64,000 nt of DNA, taken from the NCBI GenBank assembly GCA_021399435.1, contig JAJTUP010000017.1, positions 930,001 to 994,000 of the forward strand, read 5' to 3'. This DNA comes from Diaporthe sp. PMI_573. Taxonomy: Eukaryota > Ascomycota > Sordariomycetes > Diaporthales > Diaporthaceae. The position numbers and the translations under genes were made by a program. The notes under the pieces are model-generated. The model was given only the letters and a program-made list of their open reading frames with translations, was not told the origin of the DNA and did no database searches. Positions 11,530 through 21,474 of this stretch are shown one piece after another. Every line of letters begins with the position of its first letter. The first letter of the stretch is position 1.

Positions 11530-11711
11530 ACACTATCCCTATTGCACGCAACTCCATTCGAGATATTAAGTCACCACGTAATACGGAGAGCCCAGTCGAT
11601 CAGAATGATGCCGGCATCCGTATCTTCGACCCCGGTTTCCAGAATACCTCATCTTCAGCTTTGGGTGAAAATGTTTTCCGATATGTCCACGACCTTTTGC
11701 CCAATGGGTAG
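11444..11711 (+). pseudogene. Citrate/methylcitrate synthase N-terminal relic
   Basis: An ATG at 11444 begins MENLPERQEPSEHAPGF. After a one-frame shift near 11490 the sequence reads LSVTENRTGLSYTIPI, then ARNSIRD and DQNDAGIRIFDPGFQNT, matching the N-terminal region of fungal citrate and 2-methylcitrate synthases (ENRTG-x-x-YTIPI...NSIR...AGIRIFDPGFQNT). After FQNT the similarity is lost and the frame closes at 11711. No His/Asp catalytic core is present downstream. With a frameshift and no catalytic domain this is a truncated remnant. It has no mitochondrial-type leader, so the parent gene may have been a cytosolic, peroxisomal or cluster-associated synthase (inference). Confidence 0.6.
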
Positions 11712-11885
11712 GTAACATGCTTCCTAAAAGAGAACTGGCCTGTTTTACCACCACCGTCAGCCTATTTCTGTGCCCATCTCCATCCATCTTGCCCAAGTCA
11801 TAGTATCGTCACTCAGAGGCCCTATGCGAAAGAGTTCCTGCAAGCTGATCGTGGGTGGCGCTCGGCCGCAATATACCCGCAGCGA

Positions 11886-12320
11886 TTAGCTGTCGCAGAA
11901 GAGGGCGTAGATGGCCAAAAGGATTGTCTCAAGCACCACGACAGCCCAGAACTTCTTGGCGGGCATAATGACAATGCCGTTGTTCCTGGCGCCAATCTCG
12001 CTGTCAAGCTTCACGATGGCGTAATGGACGACCTGAGGCCGAATGTGGTCCCTCTGAACGCGTGAAAAGACGTGCTGGTTGCGCATAGGCCACTCAAGGA
12101 CGCCGTTGGGTGTCCAGAGCGTTTCGAGCGGGCGTCCCGCAACCTCCATCCTGCTGCTCAGGCGCACGAGGTGCGAGGCAAGTTCGTTGCTGATAGAGTC
12201 GGGCTTGTAGCGGTCGGGGATGGTGACACCAGGCCGTCGCGCCTGGCCTGGCGCGACGAGGATGCCCAAGCCGTGGAGCCGCTGGAGGTTGGCGTGGTAG
12301 TCCGCCATTGTCGTCGTCAA
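11886..12320 (-). CDS. Hypothetical tail-anchored protein
   Basis: Single-exon minus-strand frame of 144 codons beginning MTTTMADYHANLQRLHGLG and ending with a hydrophobic segment FWAVVVLETILLAIYALF followed by CDS and a stop, so a C-terminal membrane anchor is likely. The middle is soluble-looking with basic and Trp residues (LETLWTPNGVLEWPMR). No family recognised. The complete frame, clear start and terminal anchor support a real small gene. Confidence 0.5.
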   Translation of the reverse strand: MTTTMADYHANLQRLHGLGILVAPGQARRPGVTIPDRYKPDSISNELASHLVRLSSRMEVAGRPLETLWTPNGVLEWPMRNQHVFSRVQRDHIRPQVVHYAIVKLDSEIGARNNGIVIMPAKKFWAVVVLETILLAIYALFCDS

Positions 12321-13835
12321 GCAGGTGAGTGGTTCTTGTGTTTGGAGAGGAGGACGTGTTTCGCGGGGATATCTCTGATAGGATATTGGGTCGACTGTTG
12401 GCTGCTGCTACCTGGATGTGTCATGAGGCGTGTGGGGTCGAAGGGCACGAGGAACACAGCCTTCATAGATGCAATCTGGCTTACCACCGTCCCGTCGCGT
12501 CTGCCCAGGCCTGCCTTAGGACTGAGGCCCCGGGGGGGAAAGAGGCGAGAGCATATGTGACAATAGAACAAAGTCTCCTTTGTGAAAACCGACTTTGCAG
12601 ACGTACAAAGCTGTCGACATCGATAGGCAAGAGACTGGACAGGAGAGCAGAGACACCACAAGACAAAAGGTCCTCGCACTGGGACCAGCAACTACCCTAG
12701 ATACGCCCAGTATTTGGTATCGTTTTTAATCCGTACACATACTCCATAGAGTGTAGGCGGTCCTTTCAAAAACTAGAAAACGCTGAAGACCCAGTGTTTG
12801 ATAATATATAATGCTGATAACAGTAGTTTTTAAATACAATTTACGCCCAGAATCCACGCCTGGGCTGCACTTGTTGAAAGCGCTACCACCTAAAGATTGC
12901 CCATCAATTGCTGATCATACAGCGACCGTTGACCAACTTTCCAAGAAGTTACTGACGCCACCAGCTAACACGCCAAATCCACTCAAGTTAGCTAACCCAA
13001 CGTGCAGACATGGGGCAGCCCTTGCACCTCCTATAAGACATCGTTGCCCCCGTTGCCTAAGAGCCCATCACCTGCTTCTCCAGCCACTCAGATACTCTGA
13101 CGACCGCATTGTGCAGAGAACGTGGCTCTGCAAGCGCGAGATGTACCGCGACACTACTTCCGGCCCCGGCCTTACTCTGCACCCAGCATGACGCATGAAG
13201 GCTGCTCAGAAGGTTATACAATGCCTACAGCCGGTAGTGTGCCATGAATAATATACTAAGGCATTAGCTACACCTCAAGTGCAAGACCTATAGCGAAAGG
13301 CCAGTAGACAGGGGCAAAGAAAACCGTTGACCAGCTAGCATACATAAATCTAACAGCTAGGGACGTTATGGGCGATAATAAGGGCGAGAAGAAGACCCAA
13401 GATAATATTAAGGTGCCTTGTCTACTTTAACGGCGTGATAGGCATGTCGAGCACATTAGGCATGGTGTATACAATATCAGCACAATGTTACACTAAACCA
13501 CTATTGTTTTAAGCAATTTGAGCGAATGTAGTGCCCTGGAGTATATAGGAATAAAATGTGTAGATGATGTGACAGCCAGTGTAGTTAGTCTTACATGGTA
13601 TATTTAAATGAGTGTGTATTTCGTGTATAGGGAGTGGATCCTCCGATTCAGGGAATGGGAATCTCTGTTTTCTGAATTAGACCACCCAAGAGAAGATCGA
13701 CCTTATCCCCATTGTACCAAGCCGATTAGCAGACACAGGATTAAAAACAAGCAGTTGTAGCACAACAGAAGCATTCTAGACCGTCTCCTGTCCCGACGGT
13801 CTCACAACCAGATACAAGCATGCGCCACCCCCCGC
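12321..13835. other. Intergenic, no supported gene
   Basis: A plus-strand frame at 12811-13191 and overlapping frames at 12317-12700 lack domain signal. From about 13200 the sequence becomes AT-richer and holds only short frames. Confidence 0.4.
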
Positions 13836-14906
13836 TCAATATGGACCAAACATTTCCAGGAGCTCATTGATGGCCTTTATGCCTACTCTAATGTGCTCGT
13901 GGCTCCATGAAAAGCCTGCGTAGACGTTGTCGAGTTCGCTGCTAATGGCTTCCAGCCTGCCCTCCTCCTGATAAAGTTCGAGCGTAAAGCTCCATAGTTG
14001 CTGTTTCCTAAACTGTTCCGCCCTGGTTTGATCCCGGCTGGTCAGCTCGCAAACACCAAAGGCCGCGGACCCAAGGTCCAGCTGCAGCATCCCTTGCTGG
14101 CCAGGAGCTACATTGGGTTTATCCTCAGAGAGTGTTTCGCTGAGTTTGCAGACATTTTTCTGGGCGCCATCGAGGCCTTTTTGCTGGACGTGCTTATGCT
14201 GCTCCAGCACTTTCAAGTTCACAACACGAAGAGACGAGAACACCTTTCTTACAGCCTCGACCTCGCGCCGCGCGATGGCGATAGGATGGCTGGGGCACGG
14301 CAGCGTGAGCGGGAAGAAGCCGCACGGAAGGCAGGCTAAACGACCGAGCCAGGGCCAGGTCGAATCCTCAAAGTACCGCGCCTCGTCCCGCGCGCGGTAC
14401 AGCCTCGCTTCGAGCGCGTCTAGCTCCAGGGCCTCGGTCATGTCTGCGCGGGCGAACCCTTCCTCCATCTCCAAGACGCACCCGGACAGGTCGCCCGTGT
14501 GCTCTACTATCCCGGCCGACCCCTTGCCTGCGACCGCATTGGCCGCCGAACCAGCCCGCGTGGCCTCGCGGTGGTAGTATTCTAGCCACCCCAAGGCGTC
14601 GGTGAACATCGCGGTTCCTCCATCGTATCGGGACCCCGGCGAGGCAGCGCGGACCGCTGGTGGCGCAGATGCGGTCATTTTGCATGCGGACGGGCAGATA
14701 CAGGGCAGCGAGAACCACCAGAACAAAACGAAGAACACGAGCACGGCAAGGAGGAGCCTTCTCCAGGCCGCGACCAACCATGCGAGGGCCCTGTGTAACG
14801 CTTCGCCATAGTTCGGGGGCTGGGCAGGGAGAGGAGGATCGCCTCGGGGCCGGAGCGCCCGGTGGGGAGGGACAGGAGCATCTGGTCCCGACCCAAGTTC
14901 CGACAT
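13836..14906 (-). CDS. Orphan single-membrane-anchor, coiled-coil protein
   Basis: Minus-strand frame of 356 codons from the Met at 14906 (MSELGSGPDAPVPP); the frame is open further upstream to 15122, but this Met best precedes folded sequence. A proline-rich N-terminus leads to one strong membrane segment, RRLLLAVLVFFVLFWWFSLP, near residues 45-65. The rest is charged and helical (EALELDALEARLYRARDEARYFED; ARREVEAVRKVFSSLRVVN), predicting an extended coiled coil on one side of a membrane. A Cys/Pro-rich stretch WLGRLACLPCGFFPLTLP near the middle might be an unspliced in-frame intron. No family recognised. It diverges from the 15728 gene and resembles the 20162 gene in general architecture. 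Confidence 0.6.
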   Translation of the reverse strand: MSELGSGPDAPVPPHRALRPRGDPPLPAQPPNYGEALHRALAWLVAAWRRLLLAVLVFFVLFWWFSLPCICPSACKMTASAPPAVRAASPGSRYDGGTAMFTDALGWLEYYHREATRAGSAANAVAGKGSAGIVEHTGDLSGCVLEMEEGFARADMTEALELDALEARLYRARDEARYFEDSTWPWLGRLACLPCGFFPLTLPCPSHPIAIARREVEAVRKVFSSLRVVNLKVLEQHKHVQQKGLDGAQKNVCKLSETLSEDKPNVAPGQQGMLQLDLGSAAFGVCELTSRDQTRAEQFRKQQLWSFTLELYQEEGRLEAISSELDNVYAGFSWSHEHIRVGIKAINELLEMFGPY

Positions 14907-15078
14907 TGTAAATCTTAGGATAGCGTGCAGTTGGCAGAGTGACGGTGCTGTTTGGATATTTGGCGGGGGACTGAGGAAGACGTGACAGCTGCGCAAAAAC
15001 GGATCTTTGCAAGGTTTCTTGCATGCGACTCGTGGTAGTTGGTGACTGAGTTGCCCTGGAATGTTGTCGAGTGTTTCC

Positions 15079-15372
15079 GGTAGAGAGAGACTTGAGGGGA
15101 ATGAAGGGATGAGTGCTGCCATGTGCCTTTAGCAAAGGGAGGCTCAAAAGAAGTGAAAGTACGGGCGTCACCATGTGTGACAAGTAGAGTGTGGCTTGAA
15201 GGAAATCAAAGGGCGGGCGTTGCCACGCGTATCAGGAGAGAGAAGCTTGAAGGAAGTGAAAGGACGAGCGTTGCCACGTGTGCCCAGTAGAGAGAGGCTT
15301 GAAGGAAGTCAAAGGACGGGCGCTGCCACGCGTACCAGTAGCGAGACGCTTGAGAGGAGTAAAAGGACAAGT
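15079..15372. repeat. Minisatellite, about 51-52-bp unit, five to six copies
   Basis: Units begin with GCTTGAAGGAA or a variant at about 15140, 15194, 15245, 15297 and 15348, with a more degenerate copy near 15088. Each contains an AAAGGACGGGCG-like segment, then TGCCACGCGT or a variant, then AGTAGAGAGAG. Spacing of the clear copies is 51-52 bp. The array lies between the divergent genes starting at 14906 and 15728 and overlaps the optional 5' extension of the minus-strand gene. Confidence 0.85.
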
Positions 15373-15727
15373 TTTCCCTTTTCATGTTCATACCGCCACT
15401 CGTAACGCATAACCGACAAGCCAGATGTGATAGGGGGGAGGGTTGGAAGTAGTACGTGAATATGACATGTTGGAGATGACAAGTCTAAAGTGATGGTGTC
15501 CAAATGTTTGAGCTGGCAGCAGGGGATGGCAATGCCGTCCTGAAGTCCTCCTTGGGAGATTATGCGGATGACCAGCCAGACAGGGTGCTTGAGTGTGACT
15601 TTGTATGCCCTCCCATGAGTGTATAAGAGTGGCAGCCTTGCCCTTGAATTCAGCACAGAGTCCCGGTCAGAGCAACCACTCCAGACTGATTGACTATTGA
15701 GCGCCCTTTGATATCCCACCTTGAGAC

Positions 15728-16327
15728 ATGGATCATTTTACCGCTGCCGTAACGATGATTGTTGGGTCCTTTGCCCTACTCTTGGGCTGGAAGAAATTTA
15801 AAAGGTCAAGGCTCCCGGAGTCAAGACCGCCGGTCCCCACGGCCGATAGACCGCCGGTCCCCACGATGAGAGCCGTGCCTGCCGTCGACGAAGCGACCAT
15901 GCAGCATGTACGGGAGGCGTGCCAGATTCACAAGCGGTGGTCCGTCGCCAACAACACTCACGTCGCCTGCTTCAACCTGTTCACCATCCTGGAAACCGAC
16001 GAGGCCTCGTTCCGCAAGGACGCCGACGCGTTCGCCGCAGTCGTGGGGCCGTCGATGCAAGACCAATCTCTGTACGTTCCACCATCCTACCCTGGCGCCC
16101 TGAGTGCTGACCGGCTCGTCACCAGGTCCGGTGAGGAGAAGACGCGCATGATGATGCGTGCGTGGGAGTACCTGAATGATGCTGGAAAATATGACTCCTA
16201 CACCACGGTCCTGACGCCCCTCATCGCCGAGCAGAAGCAGGCTCTGGGGCTGGACTGTGCGGCCCAGCCCTTGGGCGGGGCCCAGCCGCCAGGATCTGGC
16301 AGCATGTCGGAGATCTGTGGGTGGTGA
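15728..16327 (+). CDS. Orphan membrane-anchored protein, possibly J-domain-like
   Basis: Complete plus-strand frame of 199 codons starting MDHFTAAVTMIVGSFALLLG, a signal-anchor helix followed by basic WKKFKRSR. Two nearly identical RPPVPT motifs come next (a DNA-level duplication at about 15827-15865). The body reads CFNLFTILETDEASFRKDADAFA, then later MMMRAWEYLNDAGKYDSY. The order L-x-x-L-x-x-x-x-x-AS ... AWEYLNDxxKYDSY recalls helices I-II and III-IV of a DnaJ domain, but the HPD tripeptide is absent, so co-chaperone activity is not expected. The ending is Gly/Pro-rich. The J-domain idea is a weak inference; the gene itself looks real. Confidence 0.65.
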   Translation: MDHFTAAVTMIVGSFALLLGWKKFKRSRLPESRPPVPTADRPPVPTMRAVPAVDEATMQHVREACQIHKRWSVANNTHVACFNLFTILETDEASFRKDADAFAAVVGPSMQDQSLYVPPSYPGALSADRLVTRSGEEKTRMMMRAWEYLNDAGKYDSYTTVLTPLIAEQKQALGLDCAAQPLGGAQPPGSGSMSEICGW

Positions 16328-18072
16328 CAGGCAGGAGGGCTGTGTGCCAACCCATAGGAGGGCGTTGTGGCCGACACGGCAAGTTGATTTGACACGGCGT
16401 GTTAGAGAGAAGGGCTTAGCGCAGAGAAGCACGGGCTATCTCGGAGCTGTCTGGAATTGGGATTGCCTGCTTGGAAAGGGGAAGAGTCTTAAGTCCGTCG
16501 ATTCCGTAGCTCACAATCTAGGAGCGGTACCCATGGTCAGGACAGTGAATCGCAAATAAATAGTTGGCTGGGTGATGCGATGGCCCGTATGCAAGTTCCA
16601 GGCACAGGCGCCGTTTTTGCCCAGTCTACGGAGTACGCCGGACCAACCGTCGATTTGCGACAAAACCCTAACTTCAATTGTTTACATTCACCCCTCAACA
16701 GCCCACAGTATGTAATTACACCTAGAGGGCGAATTAGGCATAAAGAGCCAGTACCCAACAACATATTCACTTCACATCCATATCTGTTTCCCACAACTTT
16801 CGACAAACTCCTCAGAACAAAATGCTCAGGAGCAAATCCTTCTGATTCATGCAGTTCGGTCTGCACGTTTGCAGCAGAAGTCTTACCCTGTGAGCTGCGT
16901 GCCTAAAGAAGAGCTTGGGTGTACTCGCTTTTCTGTTTGGGGAGTGAAGGGGTGCTTGGCCGTCTGGGTGGGAGACGAGGCGCTGAGACACCAGGGGGTT
17001 CTCGCGCATCGCAGGTCTTTGTCCTCCTGGGGTGCTGTCGCTCGTATTCAGACACCATCCGTCGAGCTCCTCCAGCTACCGTGGGCCAGTTGCGGTGGGA
17101 CCAATTCGTGTCGCTCGGTCCTATCATTAAATCCCCATCAGCTGGCTCCCGTCACTCACCCCCGCCCGTCGGGTATGATCAGCCACCTGTCGTCATATCC
17201 AGGCGGTACCAGTCATCGGGCACCCATCAGTCGGTCCGCATCAGTCTGTTCCCTCTGCCTGTCCGCCTCCATCAGCCATCTACCGGACAAGAGGCGTCTG
17301 TTTGGGTCATGTCAAGTTCCCCATTTCACTCCGGGTCCGTGGTGGGAAAACAGTTAGAAGATTTGTGCGGTCCTGATCCCACTGCAGGGTGGGTCTCTCT
17401 CTCACGCCTACCGGCGGTCTGAGCCGTCGGTTGGGTTGTGATTTATCCTTGTGACCTGTCGGACCGGCTGTTGACAGGGTATCCTGTGATCTAGATCTTT
17501 TGTTTGAACGATCTGCACCTACGGCCTGTTCTGGTCGCTCCTGTGTTACACACCCCACCTAGGTGGCAGTCACAGTCTGTGACTCCAAGTCCCCTCCCAA
17601 ATTACCACGCCAATCGCTCGGGAAACCACATCATGTGCGCGTGATCTTGATCACGCCGGCGTCTTTTGAGTAAGTGTCGGATCTGAACCTGTCAAAACAT
17701 GTGATACAACTCAAGGTTGCGGTGGGTAAATGACCGGAGGAGCTGCGATGCACTGGTCGCGGTGCAGAGGGTGAACTAGGTATGTTGGCACGGTGCTTGG
17801 GGTGGAAATTATCTTTTTTTTTATGGACCAGTACACGCTGGGGGCTTCGGGTTTGGCGTACAGCCCACAGCAAGATCAGGACGCTGTGTAGAAATGCCAG
17901 ATCCACCCTGTTGAGGAATTCATCCTCTTGTGACACCAAAAAATGACAGGTCCTTAGATGAACCACCCGGCTTGAAACGCGTGCTTGATGACGCGGACCT
18001 TGAATGCGTTCAAGGAGACGGTGTGGACACGCTGGGATATGAATCAGCTACTACCATATGTTTCTTGGAGTG
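16328..18072. other. Intergenic, no supported gene
   Basis: About 1.7 kb with several mid-size frames on both strands (for example 16869-17422, plus) that look like chance readings: low-complexity Ser/Pro/His content and no domains or starts. The stretch 17140-17300 has many loose CATCAGTC/CAGCCATC-like words. Confidence 0.4.
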
Positions 18073-18700
18073 CTATACACGTACAGAATACCAATCATCG
18101 TCGCTTATCTCGCCGCTGAGTTGTAGGTAGAGCAGCACCTCTATCATTGTAGAGGCAGCTGCGGTCAGCTGGGCAGCAGCGTCAGATATGAAGCCCTTGC
18201 GACGTTGAATCGTGCTCTTCAGGTGGTCCATGTCGTGCATCTGAGCGTCGCGTTCGGTGATGGCACGCATGCCGTCGTTGAGGTCATCTATTCCATCATA
18301 GAGGCAGTGCATGGCTTTGAGGGTCCGAGGCAGAGTGTCAGAGAATTAAGCACAAGAGCGGGAACCACTTGGTACTAACCGCCAGGGACGTGGTAGTTGT
18401 CTGCACACTCAAACGTATTGAATACACCACATGCAACAGTTCATTGACGAGACCAATGGCACAACTGATAGGGTTGGTCCCATCTCCACAGCGCAGCGCC
18501 TCAGAGAAAGCGTCCGCTTCGGGGGCAGTCGCGAGAACTGGGACCCTGAATCGCACAGGATCGAGGGCCTTGCCGTAGCTGAGTGTGACTGTCATCACAC
18601 GCTTGTCTTCACCGCTGCGGTTCTCATCCAGATCAAATTCCTGAAAGAACACGAAGGCGAGACAAGACATATTGGGCAGCTCTATCTCTAGTCCTGCCAC
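18073..18700 (-). CDS. Hypothetical two-exon protein
   Basis: Two minus-strand frames, 18700 to about 18380 and about 18312 to 18073, with GTTAGT/GTACCA donor candidates and an AG before the second (near 18315). Exon 1 has VTLSYGKALDPVRFRVPVLA and a Cys-containing CGDGTNPISCAIGLVNELLH. Exon 2 (MHCLYDGIDDLNDGMRAITE...QLTAAASTMIEVLLYLQL) is helical and amphipathic. The phase works if the donor is the GTACCA. It could be a small helical-bundle protein or the C-terminal part of a larger gene starting further upstream. No family recognised. Confidence 0.4.
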
Positions 18701-20161
18701 GAGGCATCAATCGATAGGTATCGTAGGAAGAGAAGAGGACTGTTCGAGGCGACCGAGGGTGAAGCCGGGCGCAGGACTGGGGTTTCGAGCTCAAGGGGAT
18801 GTAGGGAAGAGTGTTCTGAGGGCTTGCTCTTAGGAACTCGGCTGTGGGAGTTGGCTTCTCTGGGTGGTTGCCAGGACGAGGGGCCGCCTTAATAAAAATC
18901 CAGCTCCAGCTCCCGGCTTCGTCAGCCTTCAAACACACAGCATCAACCGCTAGAGAGCTCCGTAGAAAACTTCGGATCAACTCATTGCCATCATAGAGGG
19001 GCGAGGAGGAATTCCCAGTTCGGTGTCAGCTGGGGCACTTCTATACGGGCTGCAAATCCATTGGAAGGGCATCTCGCTGCGGTTGGCCGGATCCGAATGG
19101 CTCCTGTCGGTAGCGCTGTGCTGACGTGTCTCACCCCCGGCCTGTCGTACTCGAGGGGACTCATTTGTTTGGACCTAAGTACTGCGAAGGCACTGTAATC
19201 GGTCAGAAACTCAGGGTAATGAAAGTACATTACAGTAATCCCGTGTATGATGCTCACTTCCCCAAGTACCCTCCCACCAAGTTTACCATCAAAGGACCTT
19301 ATATACAAGATTTTCTAACCACGTCTATTTGCTTCGGCACAGATGCCGGCCTTTTAAGTTTCACTTGGCGATGCCCTGCCAGTGCCTTTGCAAGTATGGA
19401 GACTTGCGCCCGCAATGGTCGGGGGTTTCAAACCCAAGCTGCTGGCCAACCCACCCACATCCACCAAGTTTGACCCGACTACTTACACCAACAGGTGTTG
19501 AGTCAATCGATGATACTCTGATACTCGTCGGGTTTGACCTCGCTACTTAAGTGTACCGTAGTCGGTAAAGTGCCTTTCTTTGCCGACATGTTCATGGTAG
19601 ATCCATGAGTTGGCAACATCTTTGGTCATGCTGAGGAGATTCAGTCACAGATCATAGCCCATACAGACCACACGGGTATTTGAGCACAACAGACGGGAGC
19701 GGTCAGTAGCTTAGATTGCATTGAGATAGTATTGTAATGCGGATTGAGATGTAGTCCTGGCAGATCTTACTGATCATAAAGATCAGACCCTGCCACAAGA
19801 GCGGCCTTTGAACGGCGTGGCCGACATGCAGCTGGGAAGTAGCGCGTCATTTGTCGAGCAAGGGCAGGAGCTCTCACAAGCTTTGCCAAGAACAGCTTCA
19901 AGACACAGCCTGGAGACTGCTTTGACCAGTGGAGAGGTGGGTTTTATTAAAGAGCGGCCCCGCGTTCTTTGACACCACAAGCGCCTATGTCCGGAAAGGT
20001 GACGGAGAACTACAAGCCCCCCATATTCTCTGACGCGTTACCAACAGACAACGCCGGACCACAAGACTCCCCGCCACAATCGTACGGACCAACGCAGCCG
20101 AAAGAAATATCGCGCTCCCAAATATTTCCCGCCCAAAGCCTCTGATATCAACAGCGACGCG
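18701..20161. other. Intergenic, no supported gene
   Basis: Frames at 18633-18980, 18991-19308 and 19126-19473 overlap each other on both strands and show no domain. A pair of near-identical TTTGACC-CG-CTACTTA words lies near 19470 and 19535. The last 150 bp should contain the promoter of the gene at 20162. Confidence 0.4.
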
Positions 20162-21415
20162 ATGCCGTCAGACCACGGAGCAGGCCCCAACCGTGACGCC
20201 CCAGCACAGCCGGCAGAATGGGACTGGCGCCTTCCTGTGCGCCGGGGCCTCATGCTCCTGTTGCTCTTGGGCTGTGTCCTGCTCGAACTGACACAGGACC
20301 CGCTCGAACTGACACAGCACCCGCCCGACGGCACCGCCCGCGGCCCGGACGTCACGAGGACAGTCACACTGGCCATCCAGCGCGACATCGAGGCTATTCT
20401 CGACGGCTACGGCCCCTTCCTGCGCGCCGACACGCCGCTCCTGCAGAGGTCGTATCACACGGAAGGCCAGGCGGCAAACGACACCGAGTGGTGGGTCTTG
20501 CCCACCACGGCGGCCAAGTTCAGCCCGGTGTGCTGGCCGATTATTCGCCGGAGCAATAATACCTGCCACCCGAGCCTAAAGGATGTCTGCCTGAGGCTAA
20601 TGCGCACCTTCTGGGATGCCGCCGATGACCACCATAAGGTGGCCAGATCCCTCTCCGGCCCGAGCACATTGGGCCTATGGCTTACTGGCGTCCAGTTCTC
20701 GATGATGGGGCTGGTCTGGAACCTTGACAACATAGAGGCGGCGCCAAGGCGCCTTAGTCTTGTCCTCGGCTCGGACGACAACGGGCCACATCACGCGACC
20801 ACGGTAGTCGACGAGGCAGCAGATGACGTTCCGAGGAAGATGACAGCCAGAGTGATAACAAACTATGTTAACAGGCAGAGGGACAGCCAAAGGTCAAACA
20901 ACAACGAGATCCGCCGAGAGCTGCTGCCGCTACGCGAGAAGTGCGCAAGCATCGTTGCCGACATAAGGCTGATAACCGACCCCGACGCCCCCGACGGGGC
21001 ATGCAAGTGGGCCGAGCTCTCGCCGCTGGCGGGACCGGTGGAGCAGCTGGTCTCTGCTATCGACGAAAACCTCGCCGCCCTAGACGCCGTCGACGACACG
21101 CTGCTGGGGCTCAGTCGGTGGCTAAAGCGCATGCCGTGCGGCTACTTTGAGGTCGACGAGGTCGTGGGCGAGACGGTGGTGAGGACGAGGTTTCAACTGC
21201 CCCCGCCCGCAGTGATCTCAGAGCCCTTGATGGTGCGCCTGAAGCGGATGGGGGACGACGCCTCCGCGCTGCAGGAGGGTTGGATCGAGCCGACCAGTAT
21301 CTACGTCATCATTCCTGAGATTATGTTAAGGGAATGGAATGAGTACTGGAAGTCGCGTGAATTTCATCAAAGTTGGCTATCTTCTTGGTTTTATCGTTGG
21401 GCCTACGGCGCTTAA
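20162..21415 (+). CDS. Orphan single-membrane-anchor protein
   Basis: Complete single-exon plus-strand gene of 417 codons starting MPSDHGAGPNRDAPAQP. A membrane segment RRGLMLLLLLGCVLLELTQ lies near residues 28-46, followed by a direct repeat (DPLELTQ / HPLELTQ-like, from a duplicated GCTCGAACTGACACA at about 20281-20318). The remainder is acidic and helical, with NNNEIRRELLPLREKCASIV and ALDAVDDTLLGLSRWLKRM. Its end is Trp/Tyr-rich (EWNEYWKSREFHQSWLSSWF). No family recognised. The architecture (short Pro-rich N-terminus, one anchor, long helical domain, Cys-Gly-Phe/Tyr motif) parallels the gene at 13836-14906. It is the last intact gene before the AT-rich block; the transposon TIR begins only about 60 bp past the stop. 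Confidence 0.65.
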   Translation: MPSDHGAGPNRDAPAQPAEWDWRLPVRRGLMLLLLLGCVLLELTQDPLELTQHPPDGTARGPDVTRTVTLAIQRDIEAILDGYGPFLRADTPLLQRSYHTEGQAANDTEWWVLPTTAAKFSPVCWPIIRRSNNTCHPSLKDVCLRLMRTFWDAADDHHKVARSLSGPSTLGLWLTGVQFSMMGLVWNLDNIEAAPRRLSLVLGSDDNGPHHATTVVDEAADDVPRKMTARVITNYVNRQRDSQRSNNNEIRRELLPLREKCASIVADIRLITDPDAPDGACKWAELSPLAGPVEQLVSAIDENLAALDAVDDTLLGLSRWLKRMPCGYFEVDEVVGETVVRTRFQLPPPAVISEPLMVRLKRMGDDASALQEGWIEPTSIYVIIPEIMLREWNEYWKSREFHQSWLSSWFYRWAYGA

Positions 21416-21474
21416 CATTAAATTACCAGCCAGGGGACCGCCATAAAATGTACAAAGGAGAAGCGTAGCTTAGA

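Noticed and set aside
12811..13191. 126-codon plus-strand open frame
   Set aside because: Pro/Leu/Arg-rich chance-like reading, no domain or start context.
14368..15183. 271-codon minus-strand open frame
   Set aside because: Alternate-frame shadow of the gene at 13836-14906; Arg/Pro-rich composition typical of an out-of-frame reading of GC-rich coding DNA.
16869..17422. Two overlapping plus-strand open frames over 160 codons
   Set aside because: Mutually overlapping, Ser/His/Pro-rich, no conserved motif.
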